A stretch of 64,000 bases of DNA from Bacillus sp. CH140a_4T (GCF_008923725.1 NZ_WBPF01000016.1:1-64000); one strand, 5' to 3'. Positions 16,197-26,028 are shown, counted from the stretch's first letter. Made by a program: numbers and translations. Notes: a model not told the origin generated them from the sequence alone.

Positions 16197-18287
16197 ATGA
16201 GACCGGTAGTAGTAAAAGAAAAAAGAGTAAATGAGTCACAAATACATGCTGTAGAGGATGAAGTTAGACAAGCGAAAACGATGGATCGTGATATCGTGAA
16301 ACATGCGATGAAACAATCCTTTGCGAAATTGAATCCGAAAGTCATGATAAAGAATCCGATTATGTTCGTTGTAGAAATTGGATTTATCATTACGTTCATT
16401 TTATCTTTTCTTCCAAGTCATTCTAGTAGTGTACCAGGATGGTTTAATATAACAGTTTCTCTCATTCTATTATTTACAGTTTTATTTGCTAACTTTGCAG
16501 AAGCGTTAGCGGAAGGGCGGGGGAAAGCGCAAGCTGATTCTTTAAAACAGTCGAAGAAAGATGTGTTTGCAAATGTTGTAAAAGAAAATGGAGACATTGT
16601 TCAAGTTTCAGCAACTGATTTGAGAAAAGATGACGTTGTTATTGTAAAACAAGGAGAAATGATTCCGAGTGATGGAGAAGTAATAAAAGGATTAGCGTCT
16701 GTTGATGAATCTGCGATTACAGGGGAATCAGCTCCTGTAATAAAAGAAGCGGGCGGTGATTTTTGTTCCGTAACAGGCGGAACGATGGTCGTAAGTGATG
16801 AGATTACAATTGTCATTACGAGTAATCCTGGTGAATCATTTATTGATAAAATGATTTCGTTAGTAGAAGGAGCTGCTCGTCAAAAAACGCCGAATGAGAT
16901 TGCCTTAAATACAGTATTAACGAGCTTAACGCTTATTTTCTTAATCGTCGTTGTGACGTTACCGATTTTTACAAACTATTTAGGGTTTCAAATTGATACA
17001 GCTGTACTTGTCGCGTTGTTAGTTTGTTTAATTCCAACGACAATTGGTGGTTTATTATCAGCAATTGGTATTGCTGGGATGGACCGGGTGACAAAGTTTA
17101 ATGTGTTAGCGATGTCGGGTAAAGCAGTAGAAGCTGCAGGTGATATTAATACAATCATTTTAGATAAAACAGGTACGATTACTTTCGGAAACCGAATGGC
17201 ACATACATTGCTTCCTGTAGGAAATGAGACGATCGAGCAAGTAGGGAAATGGGCTGCGATTAGTTCAGTTTTAGATGAAACACCAGAAGGTCGATCAGTT
17301 ATCGAATATGTAAAAACGAAATCTATATCATATAATCGAGAAATTGCAGAACAAGGTGAGTTTGTTCCGTTTAAAGCAGAAACGAGAATGAGTGGTGTTG
17401 ATTTACAGGACGGAACGAAAGTGAGAAAAGGTGCTGTTGGTAGCATTATTGAATGGGTTAGGTCACAAGGTGGAACGATTCCGAAAGATGTAAATCAAAA
17501 AGCAGATTCCATCTCCAAAGAGGGCGGAACACCATTGGTGGTTGCAGTGAATAATCGTATTTACGGTTTAATATATTTAAAGGATACAGTAAAACCTGGT
17601 ATGCGTGAGCGTTTCGAACAATTGCGCCAAATGGGGATTAAAACGGTTATGTGTACTGGTGATAACCCGTTAACAGCAGCAACGATTGCAAAAGAAGCAG
17701 GGGTAGATGAATTCGTTGCTGAGTGTAAACCAGAAGATAAAATTGCGGTTATTAAAGCAGAGCAAGATAAAGGGAAACTTGTAGCGATGACGGGTGATGG
17801 TACAAATGATGCGCCGGCATTAGCACAGGCTGACGTTGGATTAGCGATGAATAGTGGTACGACAGCTGCGAAAGAAGCTGCGAATATGATTGATTTAGAT
17901 TCGAACCCGACAAAAATTATTGAGGTTGTAGGAATCGGTAAGCAATTGTTAATGACGCGTGGTGCATTAACGACGTTTAGTATTGCGAATGATATAGCGA
18001 AATATTTCGCTATCATTCCAGCGATGTTTACACTTGCAATTCCGCAAATGGAAGCATTAAACATTATGAAACTAACATCACCACTGTCAGCGATTTTGTC
18101 AGCATTACTATTTAATGCGGTTATTATTCCATTACTCATTCCATTGGCGATGAAAGGTATCGCATATAAACCGATGAGTTCGAATGCACTACTTGGCCGA
18201 AACCTACTTATTTATGGACTTGGCGGGGTTATTGTACCGTTCATTGGAATTAAAGTAATTGATATAATTGTCGGCTTGTTCATATAA
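16197..18287 (+). CDS. kdpB: KdpB, catalytic P-type ATPase subunit
   Basis: A 696-residue P-type ATPase of full length. Motifs: TGES in the actuator domain, the phosphorylation site [11 protein letters not shown], the nucleotide-binding KGAVG region, [18 protein letters not shown] in the P-domain hinge, and the C-terminal membrane helices. It hydrolyses ATP to drive K+ uptake through KdpA. GGAGGGTAAATA precedes the ATG. The reading is intact throughout. Confidence 0.96.
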   Translation: MRPVVVKEKRVNESQIHAVEDEVRQAKTMDRDIVKHAMKQSFAKLNPKVMIKNPIMFVVEIGFIITFILSFLPSHSSSVPGWFNITVSLILLFTVLFANFAEALAEGRGKAQADSLKQSKKDVFANVVKENGDIVQVSATDLRKDDVVIVKQGEMIPSDGEVIKGLASVDESAITGESAPVIKEAGGDFCSVTGGTMVVSDEITIVITSNPGESFIDKMISLVEGAARQKTPNEIALNTVLTSLTLIFLIVVVTLPIFTNYLGFQIDTAVLVALLVCLIPTTIGGLLSAIGIAGMDRVTKFNVLAMSGKAVEAAGDINTIILDKTGTITFGNRMAHTLLPVGNETIEQVGKWAAISSVLDETPEGRSVIEYVKTKSISYNREIAEQGEFVPFKAETRMSGVDLQDGTKVRKGAVGSIIEWVRSQGGTIPKDVNQKADSISKEGGTPLVVAVNNRIYGLIYLKDTVKPGMRERFEQLRQMGIKTVMCTGDNPLTAATIAKEAGVDEFVAECKPEDKIAVIKAEQDKGKLVAMTGDGTNDAPALAQADVGLAMNSGTTAAKEAANMIDLDSNPTKIIEVVGIGKQLLMTRGALTTFSIANDIAKYFAIIPAMFTLAIPQMEALNIMKLTSPLSAILSALLFNAVIIPLLIPLAMKGIAYKPMSSNALLGRNLLIYGLGGVIVPFIGIKVIDIIVGLFI

Positions 18288-18303
18288 GGAAGAGGGGAAA
18301 AAG

Positions 18304-18885
18304 ATGGCGAAGAAACAAAGTATACTATCACCAATCATCCGTATTACTTTTACATTTTTAGTGTTGTGCGGCCTTGTATATCCGCTTATTGTAACTGGTA
18401 TTGCACAAGCAGTAATGAAGGATAATGCGGATGGAAGTCTAATATATAATGATAAAAATGAAGTGATTGGTTCTAAATTAATCGGTCAAAATTTCACAGA
18501 TCCACGTTATTTTCATGGACGTGTTTCTAGTATTGAATATAAAGCAGAAGCATCTGGTTCAAATAACTATGCACCGTCTAATCCAGATTTAGAGAAACGA
18601 GTAGAGAAAAGTATTGAAGAGTGGAAGAAACAAAATCCCACTGTTCCAGTTACAGAGGTGCCGATCGATTTAGTGACAAATTCAGGTTCAGGGCTTGATC
18701 CTGACATTAGTCCGAAGGCAGCTTCCGTACAGGTAGAGCGCATCTCGAAATTGACGAATATTCCGAAAGAAACGCTAAATCAATTGATTAAAGATCAAAC
18801 GGAAGGTGCGGCACTTGGTTTATTTGGAGAAGATCGCGTGAACGTCTTAAAATTAAACTTAGAATTACAGAAATTACTGAAATAG
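18304..18885 (+). CDS. kdpC: KdpC, K+ ATPase accessory subunit
   Basis: A 193-residue subunit with one N-terminal transmembrane helix (about residues 11-33) and an exported domain carrying the family segments [40 protein letters not shown] and [17 protein letters not shown]. The ATG at 18304 follows GGAAGAGGGGAAAAAG; an in-frame codon at 18268 lies inside kdpB. A perfect 12-bp hairpin starts eight bases after the stop. Confidence 0.94.
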   Translation: MAKKQSILSPIIRITFTFLVLCGLVYPLIVTGIAQAVMKDNADGSLIYNDKNEVIGSKLIGQNFTDPRYFHGRVSSIEYKAEASGSNNYAPSNPDLEKRVEKSIEEWKKQNPTVPVTEVPIDLVTNSGSGLDPDISPKAASVQVERISKLTNIPKETLNQLIKDQTEGAALGLFGEDRVNVLKLNLELQKLLK

Positions 18886-18892
18886 TAACAGT

Positions 18893-18921
18893 GCTACCTC
18901 AATCTAACGGATTGAGGTAGC
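18893..18921 (+). terminator. hairpin between kdpC and kdpD, weak attenuator
   Basis: GCTACCTCAATC and GATTGAGGTAGC form a perfect 12-bp stem with a five-base loop, but only GTTGTTTCG follows, not a T run. It may attenuate transcription or protect the kdpC 3' end rather than end the operon fully. Confidence 0.55.
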
Positions 18922-18941
18922 GTTGTTTCGAAAGAAGGGTT

Positions 18942-20096
18942 GTGAATGTTTTGTATGCGGATGATTATAAACCAACTTTTCAAAGGCGAACACCAGAAGA
19001 GTATTTAGAATATATTCTTCAGCAAAATCGCGGGAAGTTAAAGCTATATGTAGGAGCAGCTCCAGGAGTAGGGAAAAGTTATAAAATGCTACTTGATGCT
19101 AGAGAGATGAAAAAGGATGGTACGGATATTGTAATTGGTTTAATTGAAACGCACGGAAGAAAAGAGACAGAAGACGCAATTGCTGATTTAGAAAAAGTTC
19201 CTTTAAAAGAAATACAGTATAAAGGAAAAGTATTTTACGAACTCGATGTGGAAGGAATTATAAAACGTACACCGCAAGTCGTTGTTGTGGATGAACTCGC
19301 GCATAGTAATATTCCTGGATCTAAAAATAAGAAACGTTATATGGATGTACAGGAATTGCTAGATGCTGGTATATCCGTCTTATCAGCGTTTAATATTCAG
19401 CATTTAGAAAGTGTTCATGACATTGTTGCTCAAATTACGAATGTAAAAGTAAGGGAACGTATCCCAGATTTTATTTTACAAAAAGCAAATGAAATTCAGC
19501 TTGTTGATGCAACGCCGGAAGTATTAAGGAAGAGATTAATAGACGGAAAGATATATAAGGAGGGAAAAATAGAGCAAAGCTTACAAAATTTCTTTACGCT
19601 CAATAATTTAGGGGCACTAAGGGAATTATCGCTTCGTGAAGTTGCAGATGATATGGACGAGAAAATTAGCCAAACAGTGATAGAACCGATTGGCGTGAAA
19701 GAAAAAATTCTCGTTTGTGTACAATACAGTTCAACAGCAGAGAAATTAATAAGACGGGGATGGCGCATGGCGGATCGGTTAAACGCTGAATTGTATGTCT
19801 TAAACGTAGAAAGGGAAAATATAGATTCTCTATCAGCAGGGAAAAAGCAAACAATTGAAGAGTGGAAGTCGCTAACGAATCAATTTGATGCAAGTTTTGT
19901 ATTAGAAGAAGCAAACGGTAGAAAGCCGGCTAATGTTATTATTGAAGTTGCGAAAAGACTACAAGTAACGCAAATTTTACTCGGACAATCGGCAAGAACA
20001 AGGTGGGAAGAAATTCGAAAAGGTTCAATTGTAAATGAAATTATGAGAGAAACGAAGTATATTGATATTCATATCGTCGCGGATCAAAGAGCTTAA
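18942..20096 (+). CDS. truncated KdpD: sensor and USP domains, no kinase
   Basis: A 384-residue protein equal to the N-terminal part of KdpD. The KdpD domain (about 25-235) has Walker-A-like GAAPGVGKS and the DELAHSNIPGSKNKKRY segment. A universal-stress-protein domain follows (about 250-380; KILVCVQYS… to the ILLGQSARTRWEEIRKGS nucleotide-type loop). The four membrane helices, GAF region, H-box and ATPase domain of full KdpD (about 900 residues) are absent, and no kdpE is downstream. The protein ends with a normal stop and a terminator, so it is not a frameshift in view. Start GTG 18942 sits very close to AAGAAGGG; TTG 18951 is possible. Confidence 0.85.
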   Translation: MNVLYADDYKPTFQRRTPEEYLEYILQQNRGKLKLYVGAAPGVGKSYKMLLDAREMKKDGTDIVIGLIETHGRKETEDAIADLEKVPLKEIQYKGKVFYELDVEGIIKRTPQVVVVDELAHSNIPGSKNKKRYMDVQELLDAGISVLSAFNIQHLESVHDIVAQITNVKVRERIPDFILQKANEIQLVDATPEVLRKRLIDGKIYKEGKIEQSLQNFFTLNNLGALRELSLREVADDMDEKISQTVIEPIGVKEKILVCVQYSSTAEKLIRRGWRMADRLNAELYVLNVERENIDSLSAGKKQTIEEWKSLTNQFDASFVLEEANGRKPANVIIEVAKRLQVTQILLGQSARTRWEEIRKGSIVNEIMRETKYIDIHIVADQRA

Positions 20097-20127
20097 AATA
20101 GAGACCATCTATAGGTCCCTATTTTAC
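20094..20127. terminator. bidirectional terminator between kdpD and the MFS gene
   Basis: AAAATAGAGACC and GGTCCCTATTTT pair with one mismatch around ATCTATA, with A and T runs on both sides, between two convergent genes. Confidence 0.75.
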
Positions 20128-21300
20128 TTTTTGTACAACATGAAAACGTAGCATTTTCATCGCATATAAGATTATGAGTAGAAACATAATTGCACCTAGG
20201 AAGAAAATCCAAAAGTAATTTTGATTAAATACAAGAAATCCACCTACAAGTGGCCCTGTGCCCATGCCGAGATAGCGGATGAAGTTGTACATACCGATAG
20301 CGGTTGCGCGTTCTTGCACGAATTCTTCCGTTAATAAAGTAGTGTGAGTTGGCATAGAAAGTCCCATACTAAAACCGTATAAAGATGTAACGATAATGAT
20401 GAATGGAATATTGATGCTATATGTGAAAGAGAATAAAGTGACACATATAATATTGAAGAAACTAGTGATGAATAAAGCTTGCTTTGTTGTGAGGCGTTTT
20501 TGCAAAAGCTTGTAGCAATAACTTCCTAACATAATAGAAAGGGACATCGGTACAAATATAAGACCAATTTTACTTGCAGTTAAGTGAAATGAATTTGTTA
20601 AAATGCTTGGTAAAAAAACGAGGAAGCAAAAGTAAATACAAAATTGAATGAAGCCAATAAGAGTAATAGAAAATCCAGTTTTATTTTTTAAGATAAACCA
20701 GTAACTCTTTTTTGCTTGCGGTTGCTTCATTACATTTGGTTTTGTTTCTGGAAGTAGTGAAATATTTATAATTAATAAGAGAATGCTGAGTATAGATAAA
20801 AACAGAAATACGGATAAGTGGCCATTTATACTACCGAGATAACCACCAATGAGAGGACCGATTGCAGGTGCGAAAGCAAGTAACATTTGATACAGGCTCA
20901 TCGCTTCTCCGCGCTCTTTTCCTTCAAATAAATCACCGATAATCGTTGCTGCAACTACAGGGATAGCTGCTATTCCTATAGCTTGAACAGCCCTAAAAAA
21001 TAGAAAAAAATAAACGTTCGCCGAAAAAGCACATCCGATTGAACCAATTGTACTAATGATTAAACTAGGGATAAGGACAGATTTTCTCCCTTTTGTATCA
21101 ATTAAAGGTCCATATATGAGCTGCATAATTGCAAGAACGAATGTGAATAGTGAAACTGTTAAATTTACTAGATAAAGAGAAGTGTGAAAAGAAGCTTGAA
21201 TCATAGGCAAGATAGGTGTGTAAATATTTTGAGCGAAGGAACCGAGTAAGGCACTCATACAGACAACGTATAAAATGAAATGAAGTTTGGATTTTTTCAT
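20119..21300 (-). CDS. MFS drug-efflux transporter (Bcr/CflA-like)
   Basis: A 393-residue protein with about twelve transmembrane helices. The loop 2-3 signature LIYGPLIDTKGRKSVL and the GPLIGGYLG motif C-like segment place it in the drug:H+ antiporter DHA1/Bcr-CflA group. Substrate cannot be read from sequence. It is divergently paired with a MarR regulator whose putative operator overlaps the MFS ribosome/promoter region, which suggests ligand-induced efflux. Reading AAGGAGGTTAACAT on the minus strand, the ribosome site is strong. Confidence 0.88.
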   Translation of the reverse strand: MKKSKLHFILYVVCMSALLGSFAQNIYTPILPMIQASFHTSLYLVNLTVSLFTFVLAIMQLIYGPLIDTKGRKSVLIPSLIISTIGSIGCAFSANVYFFLFFRAVQAIGIAAIPVVAATIIGDLFEGKERGEAMSLYQMLLAFAPAIGPLIGGYLGSINGHLSVFLFLSILSILLLIINISLLPETKPNVMKQPQAKKSYWFILKNKTGFSITLIGFIQFCIYFCFLVFLPSILTNSFHLTASKIGLIFVPMSLSIMLGSYCYKLLQKRLTTKQALFITSFFNIICVTLFSFTYSINIPFIIIVTSLYGFSMGLSMPTHTTLLTEEFVQERATAIGMYNFIRYLGMGTGPLVGGFLVFNQNYFWIFFLGAIMFLLIILYAMKMLRFHVVQKVK

Positions 21301-21319
21301 TATGTTAACCTCCTTGTAA

Positions 21320-21341
21320 TTTAGTTTCCTCGGAAACTAAA
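21320..21341. promoter_or_regulatory. MarR-type operator 1 (MFS side)
   Basis: TTTAGTTTCC and GGAAACTAAA form a perfect 10-bp inverted repeat around TC, about 20 bases upstream of the MFS start. The same core, GTTTC(C/T)-TT/TC-GGAAAC, recurs near the MarR gene. Confidence 0.7.
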
Positions 21342-21410
21342 TTTATTTTAACATGTTTTTCTCACTTGTAAATATGAAAAAATGATTTTAAAATGGTATA
21401 TAGTTAAATT

Positions 21411-21424
21411 GTTTCTTTGGAAAC
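21411..21424. promoter_or_regulatory. MarR-type operator 2 (marR side)
   Basis: GTTTCTTTGGAAAC matches the core of operator 1 with one change and ends just before the ribosome site of the MarR gene, suggesting autoregulation. Confidence 0.6.
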
Positions 21425-21440
21425 TTAGGGGGCGAACGGA

Positions 21441-21902
21441 TTGGATCATGCAACGAAACAAATGGAAATACTTTCGGACATTCGTACACTTTTACATAAA
21501 AAAGAAGAACATTTGAAAGGACAAAATGAGAAGTTTCTTCGTGAGACAGGTATAAGTGGTATGTCTTTATCTGAGTTACATGTGATCGAGTGTATCGGCA
21601 AAAATGGTTTGATGAATGTAACTGCTATTACGACAGAAATGGGAATGACGAAGGGTGCAATTTCTAAAATTTGTACAAAGTTGTTTCAAAAGCAATTCGT
21701 TGAGAAGATGCAAATATTAGATAATCAAAAAGAAATATTCTTCCGCTTAACGGAAAGCGGAAATGAAATATATAAAGCTCATGATAAACTGCATAAACAA
21801 GCTGAAGAAAAGTGGCTGCTACTGTTAGATGGATATACGGAAGAAGAGCAAGATTTTATTCAAAGGTTTATAAAGGATGTCTCCAAACATTTGGAAATAT
21901 AA
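21441..21902 (+). CDS. MarR-family transcriptional regulator
   Basis: A 153-residue winged-helix protein. The MarR fold is seen in order: dimerisation helix (1-35), LSELHVIECIGKNG, recognition helix region MTKGAISKICTKLFQK (about 70-85) and wing (VEKMQILDNQKEIFFRLTESG). The start is TTG at 21441, eight bases after AGGGGG; no in-frame ATG is near. It is divergent from the MFS transporter and both promoters carry the same palindrome, so it most likely represses the pump and itself. Confidence 0.88.
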   Translation: MDHATKQMEILSDIRTLLHKKEEHLKGQNEKFLRETGISGMSLSELHVIECIGKNGLMNVTAITTEMGMTKGAISKICTKLFQKQFVEKMQILDNQKEIFFRLTESGNEIYKAHDKLHKQAEEKWLLLLDGYTEEEQDFIQRFIKDVSKHLEI

Positions 21903-22030
21903 TTGGAAGAAAAAACTCCTTTATTTCAAGCCTTTTGAATATAATTTCTAAAAAAACTCATATATAATAGAGAAAGATACTTAACATAGTGAATAATTAA
22001 AGAGTCAATATATAAAGAGGAGAGAATAAC

Positions 22031-22885
22031 ATGCTTGAAAATACGGGATTAGTATTAGAAGGCGGCGGTATGCGTGGTGTATATACGGGCGGGATATTAG
22101 AATACTTTATGGAACAAGATTTATATTTTCCATATGTAATTGGTGTATCAGCTGGTGCTTGTCATGCAGCGTCGTATCTTTCCAGACAAAGAAATAGAAA
22201 TAAAACAGTAAATATTGATTATGCATCACACCCACAATATTTATCGTATAAAAATTTATGGAGAAAACGCCAGTTATTTGATATGGATTTCATTTTTCAT
22301 GAAATTCCAGAAAAACATGTCCCATTTGACTTTGAAACATACTTTAATAGCCCAGAGCGTTTCCTTGTAGGGACGACGGATTGTGAAACAGGAAAGTCTA
22401 TTTATTTCGAAAAAGAGGGAACGAATGATGATGCATTAAATTTATTACAAGCATCTAGTTCATTACCTTTCATTGCACCTGTAGTAGATTATCGTGGTAA
22501 GCAGTTATTAGATGGCGGGATTTCTGATCCAATTCCAGTTCGTAAAGCACAGGAAGATGGGTTTAAAAAATCAGTCGTTATTTTGACGAGAAATCATGGT
22601 TACGCGAAGAAAAAGTCAAAGTTTGGATGGGTGGCAGCGAAAGCGTATAAAAAATATCCGAACCTTGTTAACACGATGCTAAATCGTTATGAAGTGTATA
22701 ATGAAACACTTCACTACATTGAAAAAGAAGAACAAGCCGGGAATTTATTTGTTATTCGCCCAGAAGTGCTGCTTCAAGTAGATCGTATGGAAAAAGATAC
22801 AGCAAAACTACAAAATCTATATGAGCAAGGCTATGAAGATGCAAAGAGACAGTTTGCAGATTTACAGTCGTTTTTACAAAAATAA
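22031..22885 (+). CDS. patatin-like phospholipase family protein
   Basis: A 284-residue cytoplasmic serine lipase-like protein of the RssA/YlbK-type patatin family. It has the oxyanion GGGMRGVYTGGILEYF segment, the nucleophile elbow GVSAG (Ser near residue 42) and the dyad Asp in DGGISDPIPV (near residue 159). The catalytic dyad is therefore complete. No signal or membrane segment. RBS AGAGGAGAG precedes the ATG and a terminator follows, so it is monocistronic. The substrate is unknown. Confidence 0.9.
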   Translation: MLENTGLVLEGGGMRGVYTGGILEYFMEQDLYFPYVIGVSAGACHAASYLSRQRNRNKTVNIDYASHPQYLSYKNLWRKRQLFDMDFIFHEIPEKHVPFDFETYFNSPERFLVGTTDCETGKSIYFEKEGTNDDALNLLQASSSLPFIAPVVDYRGKQLLDGGISDPIPVRKAQEDGFKKSVVILTRNHGYAKKKSKFGWVAAKAYKKYPNLVNTMLNRYEVYNETLHYIEKEEQAGNLFVIRPEVLLQVDRMEKDTAKLQNLYEQGYEDAKRQFADLQSFLQK

Positions 22886-22888
22886 GTA

Positions 22889-22927
22889 TTAGGCTGTGGA
22901 GAAAAATTTCTCTGCAGTCTTTTTTAT
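22889..22927 (+). terminator. terminator of the patatin-like gene
   Basis: AGGCTGTGGAGAAA pairs with TTTCTCTGCAGTCT, with two imperfect positions, followed by six T. Confidence 0.75.
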
Positions 22928-23011
22928 TATTGGTTTGAATGTCGAATAACGGTTATACACTTCTAGTATCATGGTATAATATGGATAAAAGTATGTGGAG
23001 AGGTGATACAT

Positions 23012-23215
23012 ATGGAAAATGTATATAAAGGGCTTAGACATACTGGATTTACTATGATGTTTATTTTTGGTGGCGTATTTTTATTACGCTGGTTCACTCA
23101 TGATGAAATGCTACTAGATCAGCTTATTGGATTTAGTGTAGGGATGGTAATGGTTATTTCATCCGTTTTCATTCAAAAGTATAGTAAAGAATTACAGGTG
23201 AATGAAAAATATTAA
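23012..23215 (+). CDS. small membrane protein, 67 aa
   Basis: A 67-residue protein with two transmembrane helices (about 11-28 and 38-56) joined by a short acidic loop and followed by a charged tail. GGAGAGG lies eight bases before the ATG at 23012. I recognise no family with confidence. It is followed after 55 bases by another small membrane protein in the same direction. Confidence 0.65.
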   Translation: MENVYKGLRHTGFTMMFIFGGVFLLRWFTHDEMLLDQLIGFSVGMVMVISSVFIQKYSKELQVNEKY

Positions 23216-23270
23216 TAAGTTTTAACTTCTTTTATCTTTTTCATAGTTTAGGAATAGTGGAGGCTTTCGT

Positions 23271-23543
23271 ATGGTTTTCTTATTTGCAGTATATTTTATG
23301 GTCATTATGACATTAGTAATTACATTTCTTCTTTCAAAAAAATCATATAAGAAGCCTGTTATGAAATATATACCAACGTTAATATTGCTTATTTTGGCAT
23401 TCATTTCTTCTGTTATGTTTGTATTGAATAACGGAATGGGAGAGCTGATGATAGCGGTATTTTTAGGGATTGCAGCAATAGTGAACTGTCTTTTACTTCT
23501 TGTATTGAAAGTAGTTCGTTTGATTGTTGCAAAAGGAAAGTAG
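23271..23543 (+). CDS. small membrane protein, 90 aa (YesK-like?)
   Basis: A 90-residue protein with three transmembrane helices (about 3-20, 33-52 and 60-82) and a basic end (RLIVAKGK). The arrangement recalls YesK-type Bacillus membrane proteins but I cannot assign it firmly. It ends in a shared terminator with the convergent ABC permease gene. Confidence 0.6.
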   Translation: MVFLFAVYFMVIMTLVITFLLSKKSYKKPVMKYIPTLILLILAFISSVMFVLNNGMGELMIAVFLGIAAIVNCLLLLVLKVVRLIVAKGK

Positions 23544-23572
23544 CGTATCGAAATTCGATGCGCTACTTTTTT
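23540..23572. terminator. bidirectional terminator
   Basis: GTAGCGTATCGAA and TTCGATGCGCTAC form a 13-bp stem with one G-T pair and a T run; it serves the small membrane gene and possibly the convergent ABC operon. Confidence 0.8.
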
Positions 23573-24560
23573 ATTTACGCTTCTTTTTAATAAATGAAAA
23601 GGCTAAAGCTGTAATTAAAATACTGCCTTTAATGATATCTTGTGCATAATAAGGAACGTTCATCATTGTAAGTCCATTTAATATGATTCCAATTAATATA
23701 GAACCGAGGAATGTTCCGATGACATTTGGTTTCTTGGCACCAAACATTGCGTAACCGATATAGGCAGCTGCAACTGCATCCATTAACAATGGGGCACCAG
23801 CCGAAACTTGCCCTGTTCCAACGCGGCTACATAGAATAATTCCGCCAATAGAAGCTAGTAAACCACTAATCATATAAGCATATACACGGTAACGATCAGT
23901 AGGGATACCTGCTAATCTCGCAGCTTCTCGATTCCCACCTGTCATATAAAAGAAACGACCGTACGTTGTTTTTTCTAAAAATAGATGTGCAATTAAAACG
24001 ACGATAAGCATGATAATGACAGGGACTGGAATTCCTAGCACAGAACCTTGACCGATAAATAAAAAGGATGGAATAAAATGTCCTTTAGCCCCAGACATTC
24101 CTTCATAAATAGAAGATCCTTTTGAAAATGTTAAGTGTAGTCCGTTAACGATATACATGATACTTAGTGTAGCAAGTAAATCTGGTAGTTTAATTCGGAT
24201 AACGAGTAGTGCATTACATAATCCAATTAATAGCCCGCAAAGAATAGGAACAAGGAGTGTAACTAATAGTTCTTGTCGATATAAAACGAGACAGGAAGCA
24301 GCGGCAATTGTTGCTAAACTAGCGGTAGAGCCGACCGATAAATCAAATCCTTCTACAATTAATGTAAAGGTAACACCAATTGCGAGTAACGTTACGATAG
24401 AAATAGAGCGTAAAATATCACTAATATTGTTGTATGTTAAAAAAGAATCATTGACGATAGAGAAAAAAATTGTAACACCTATAATGATAGCAATTGTACT
24501 AAATTGATAAAAAAGATGAGTAGGTAAATATAGTTTCTTAGTTTTATGAACGAGATTCAA
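23571..24560 (-). CDS. sugar-type ABC transporter permease (RbsC-like)
   Basis: A 329-residue BPD_transp_2 permease with eight to ten membrane helices. It has the family segment LIVEGFDLSVGSTASLATIAAA and the GGNREAARLAGIPTDRYR cytoplasmic loop that contacts the ATPase. I chose the TTG at 24560 because GAAGGGAG lies eight bases before it; the in-frame ATG at 24626 is inside the ATPase gene without a ribosome site. It is the last gene of a three-gene operon led by a SAM riboswitch, so substrate is probably related to methionine or SAM recycling. Confidence 0.85.
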   Translation of the reverse strand: MNLVHKTKKLYLPTHLFYQFSTIAIIIGVTIFFSIVNDSFLTYNNISDILRSISIVTLLAIGVTFTLIVEGFDLSVGSTASLATIAAASCLVLYRQELLVTLLVPILCGLLIGLCNALLVIRIKLPDLLATLSIMYIVNGLHLTFSKGSSIYEGMSGAKGHFIPSFLFIGQGSVLGIPVPVIIMLIVVLIAHLFLEKTTYGRFFYMTGGNREAARLAGIPTDRYRVYAYMISGLLASIGGIILCSRVGTGQVSAGAPLLMDAVAAAYIGYAMFGAKKPNVIGTFLGSILIGIILNGLTMMNVPYYAQDIIKGSILITALAFSFIKKKRK

Positions 24561-26028
24561 TGGAATAACTCCCTTCAGATAAATGTAAAAGCTGTTCAGG
24601 AGATAGTTCGTTTGGTAAGTATTCACCTACAAATTCTCCGTTTGCCAGTATAAGAATACGATCAGCGATATGCAACGCCTCATCTTGTTCTCCTGTGAAA
24701 TAAATTACGGAACTTCCGTTTTCTGTAATGTTGCGAATGAATTGAAAAATGTCTTGTTTCGCAGCGACGTCTACACCTTTAGTTGGCTCGTCTAAAAGAA
24801 ATAGATTAGGTTTGAATCCACTCCACTTTGCAATTGAGACTTTTTGTTGGTTTCCGCCACTAAGTGAATGAATAAAGGCCTTTGGGTCAGTTGGTGAAAT
24901 ACCGAAAGAAGAAATTGCTGTAGTAGCATTATTTAATTCAGTTTGTTTTCGTCGCCATCCTGATTGGTGTAAATTTGTGTGACTTATAATATCTTCCGAA
25001 AGAAATACGCCTTGTTTTCTCCTTTCTTCTGGTACAAGTGCGATTTTCGCTTTAATCGCATCTCGTGGTGTTTTAATCGTTAGTTTTTGACCGTCTATTT
25101 CTGCGTGATAAGTATGACGAGCACCAAATAACGTTTCAGCAAGTGTTGTTTTTCCACTGCCAATTAATCCATATATCACGACTGTTTCGCCTTTCCGTAC
25201 GGTGAGAGAAAGGGGAGAATGACCTTTGTGTAATTGAAGTTCTGGTATTTTAAATAATTCTTCTCTTCCGGTTTTTGGTGTTGTATTAATTGGAAGCGTA
25301 AGTTGTTTTCCAGTCATTGCTTCCACAATTTGTTGATCCGTAATATTTGTAATAGCTTCAGAAAGTGCAACTTTACCGTCATGTAATACAGTGACATCAT
25401 CCGCAAAGTTTCGAATCTCTAATAGACGATGAGAAATTAAAATAATGCCAATACCTTTTGATGTTAAATCTTTTAAGAGCTTTCCAAAGGTTTCAACTTC
25501 TTTTGGCCCAAGAGAAGAAGTGGGCTCATCTAATAAAAGATAATTTGTATTGTTAGATAAAGCTCTTGCGATAAGAAGTAACTGTTTTTCATGTAATGAG
25601 CAGTTTGAAACGTCTTCCAAAACATTTAAATCGACCTGTACAGTTTGTAAGTGTTGTTTCGCGAGTGCGACTAATTTTGATTTTGAAAATAGGGCTCTGT
25701 TTTGCATTGCTAATTGATCGATTAGTACATTTTCTAAGACGGATAATCCTGGGATAAGTCCGTGATCGACTTCTTGTGTGACGAAAGAAATACCGTGCTT
25801 CTTTGCATCTCGTGGTGAAGTAAAGGAAACAGACCGATTATCAATTTTTATATCGCCAGCAACTGGTTGAATTTCACCAGTTGCTATTTTGAGTAAAGTA
25901 CTTTTTCCTGCGCCGTTCATTCCTAGTAAAGCGTGCACTTTGCCTTTTTCAATATGAATAGAAATATCTTCTAGAACAGGTGTAGCTACGTGATAAGAAT
26001 GTGTAATGTTTTGAAGAGAGAATGCCAT
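24544..26028 (-). CDS. sugar-type ABC transporter ATPase, double domain (RbsA-like)
   Basis: A 494-residue protein with two fused ABC domains, as in RbsA/MglA/XylG. Domain 1 (about 1-235) has GMNGAGKST and LLLDEPTSSLG. Domain 2 (about 245-490) has a less canonical Walker A, GLIGSGKTT, with LSGGNQQK and LFLLDEPTKGVD. The signature of domain 1 is degenerate (CSLHEKQLL), as is usual in one half of such proteins. The ATG at 26028 sits in a TAATG overlap with the binding-protein gene, after GGAGAAAAAA. An upstream in-frame ATG at 26091 is within that gene. Confidence 0.9.
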   Translation of the reverse strand: MAFSLQNITHSYHVATPVLEDISIHIEKGKVHALLGMNGAGKSTLLKIATGEIQPVAGDIKIDNRSVSFTSPRDAKKHGISFVTQEVDHGLIPGLSVLENVLIDQLAMQNRALFSKSKLVALAKQHLQTVQVDLNVLEDVSNCSLHEKQLLLIARALSNNTNYLLLDEPTSSLGPKEVETFGKLLKDLTSKGIGIILISHRLLEIRNFADDVTVLHDGKVALSEAITNITDQQIVEAMTGKQLTLPINTTPKTGREELFKIPELQLHKGHSPLSLTVRKGETVVIYGLIGSGKTTLAETLFGARHTYHAEIDGQKLTIKTPRDAIKAKIALVPEERRKQGVFLSEDIISHTNLHQSGWRRKQTELNNATTAISSFGISPTDPKAFIHSLSGGNQQKVSIAKWSGFKPNLFLLDEPTKGVDVAAKQDIFQFIRNITENGSSVIYFTGEQDEALHIADRILILANGEFVGEYLPNELSPEQLLHLSEGSYSIESRS

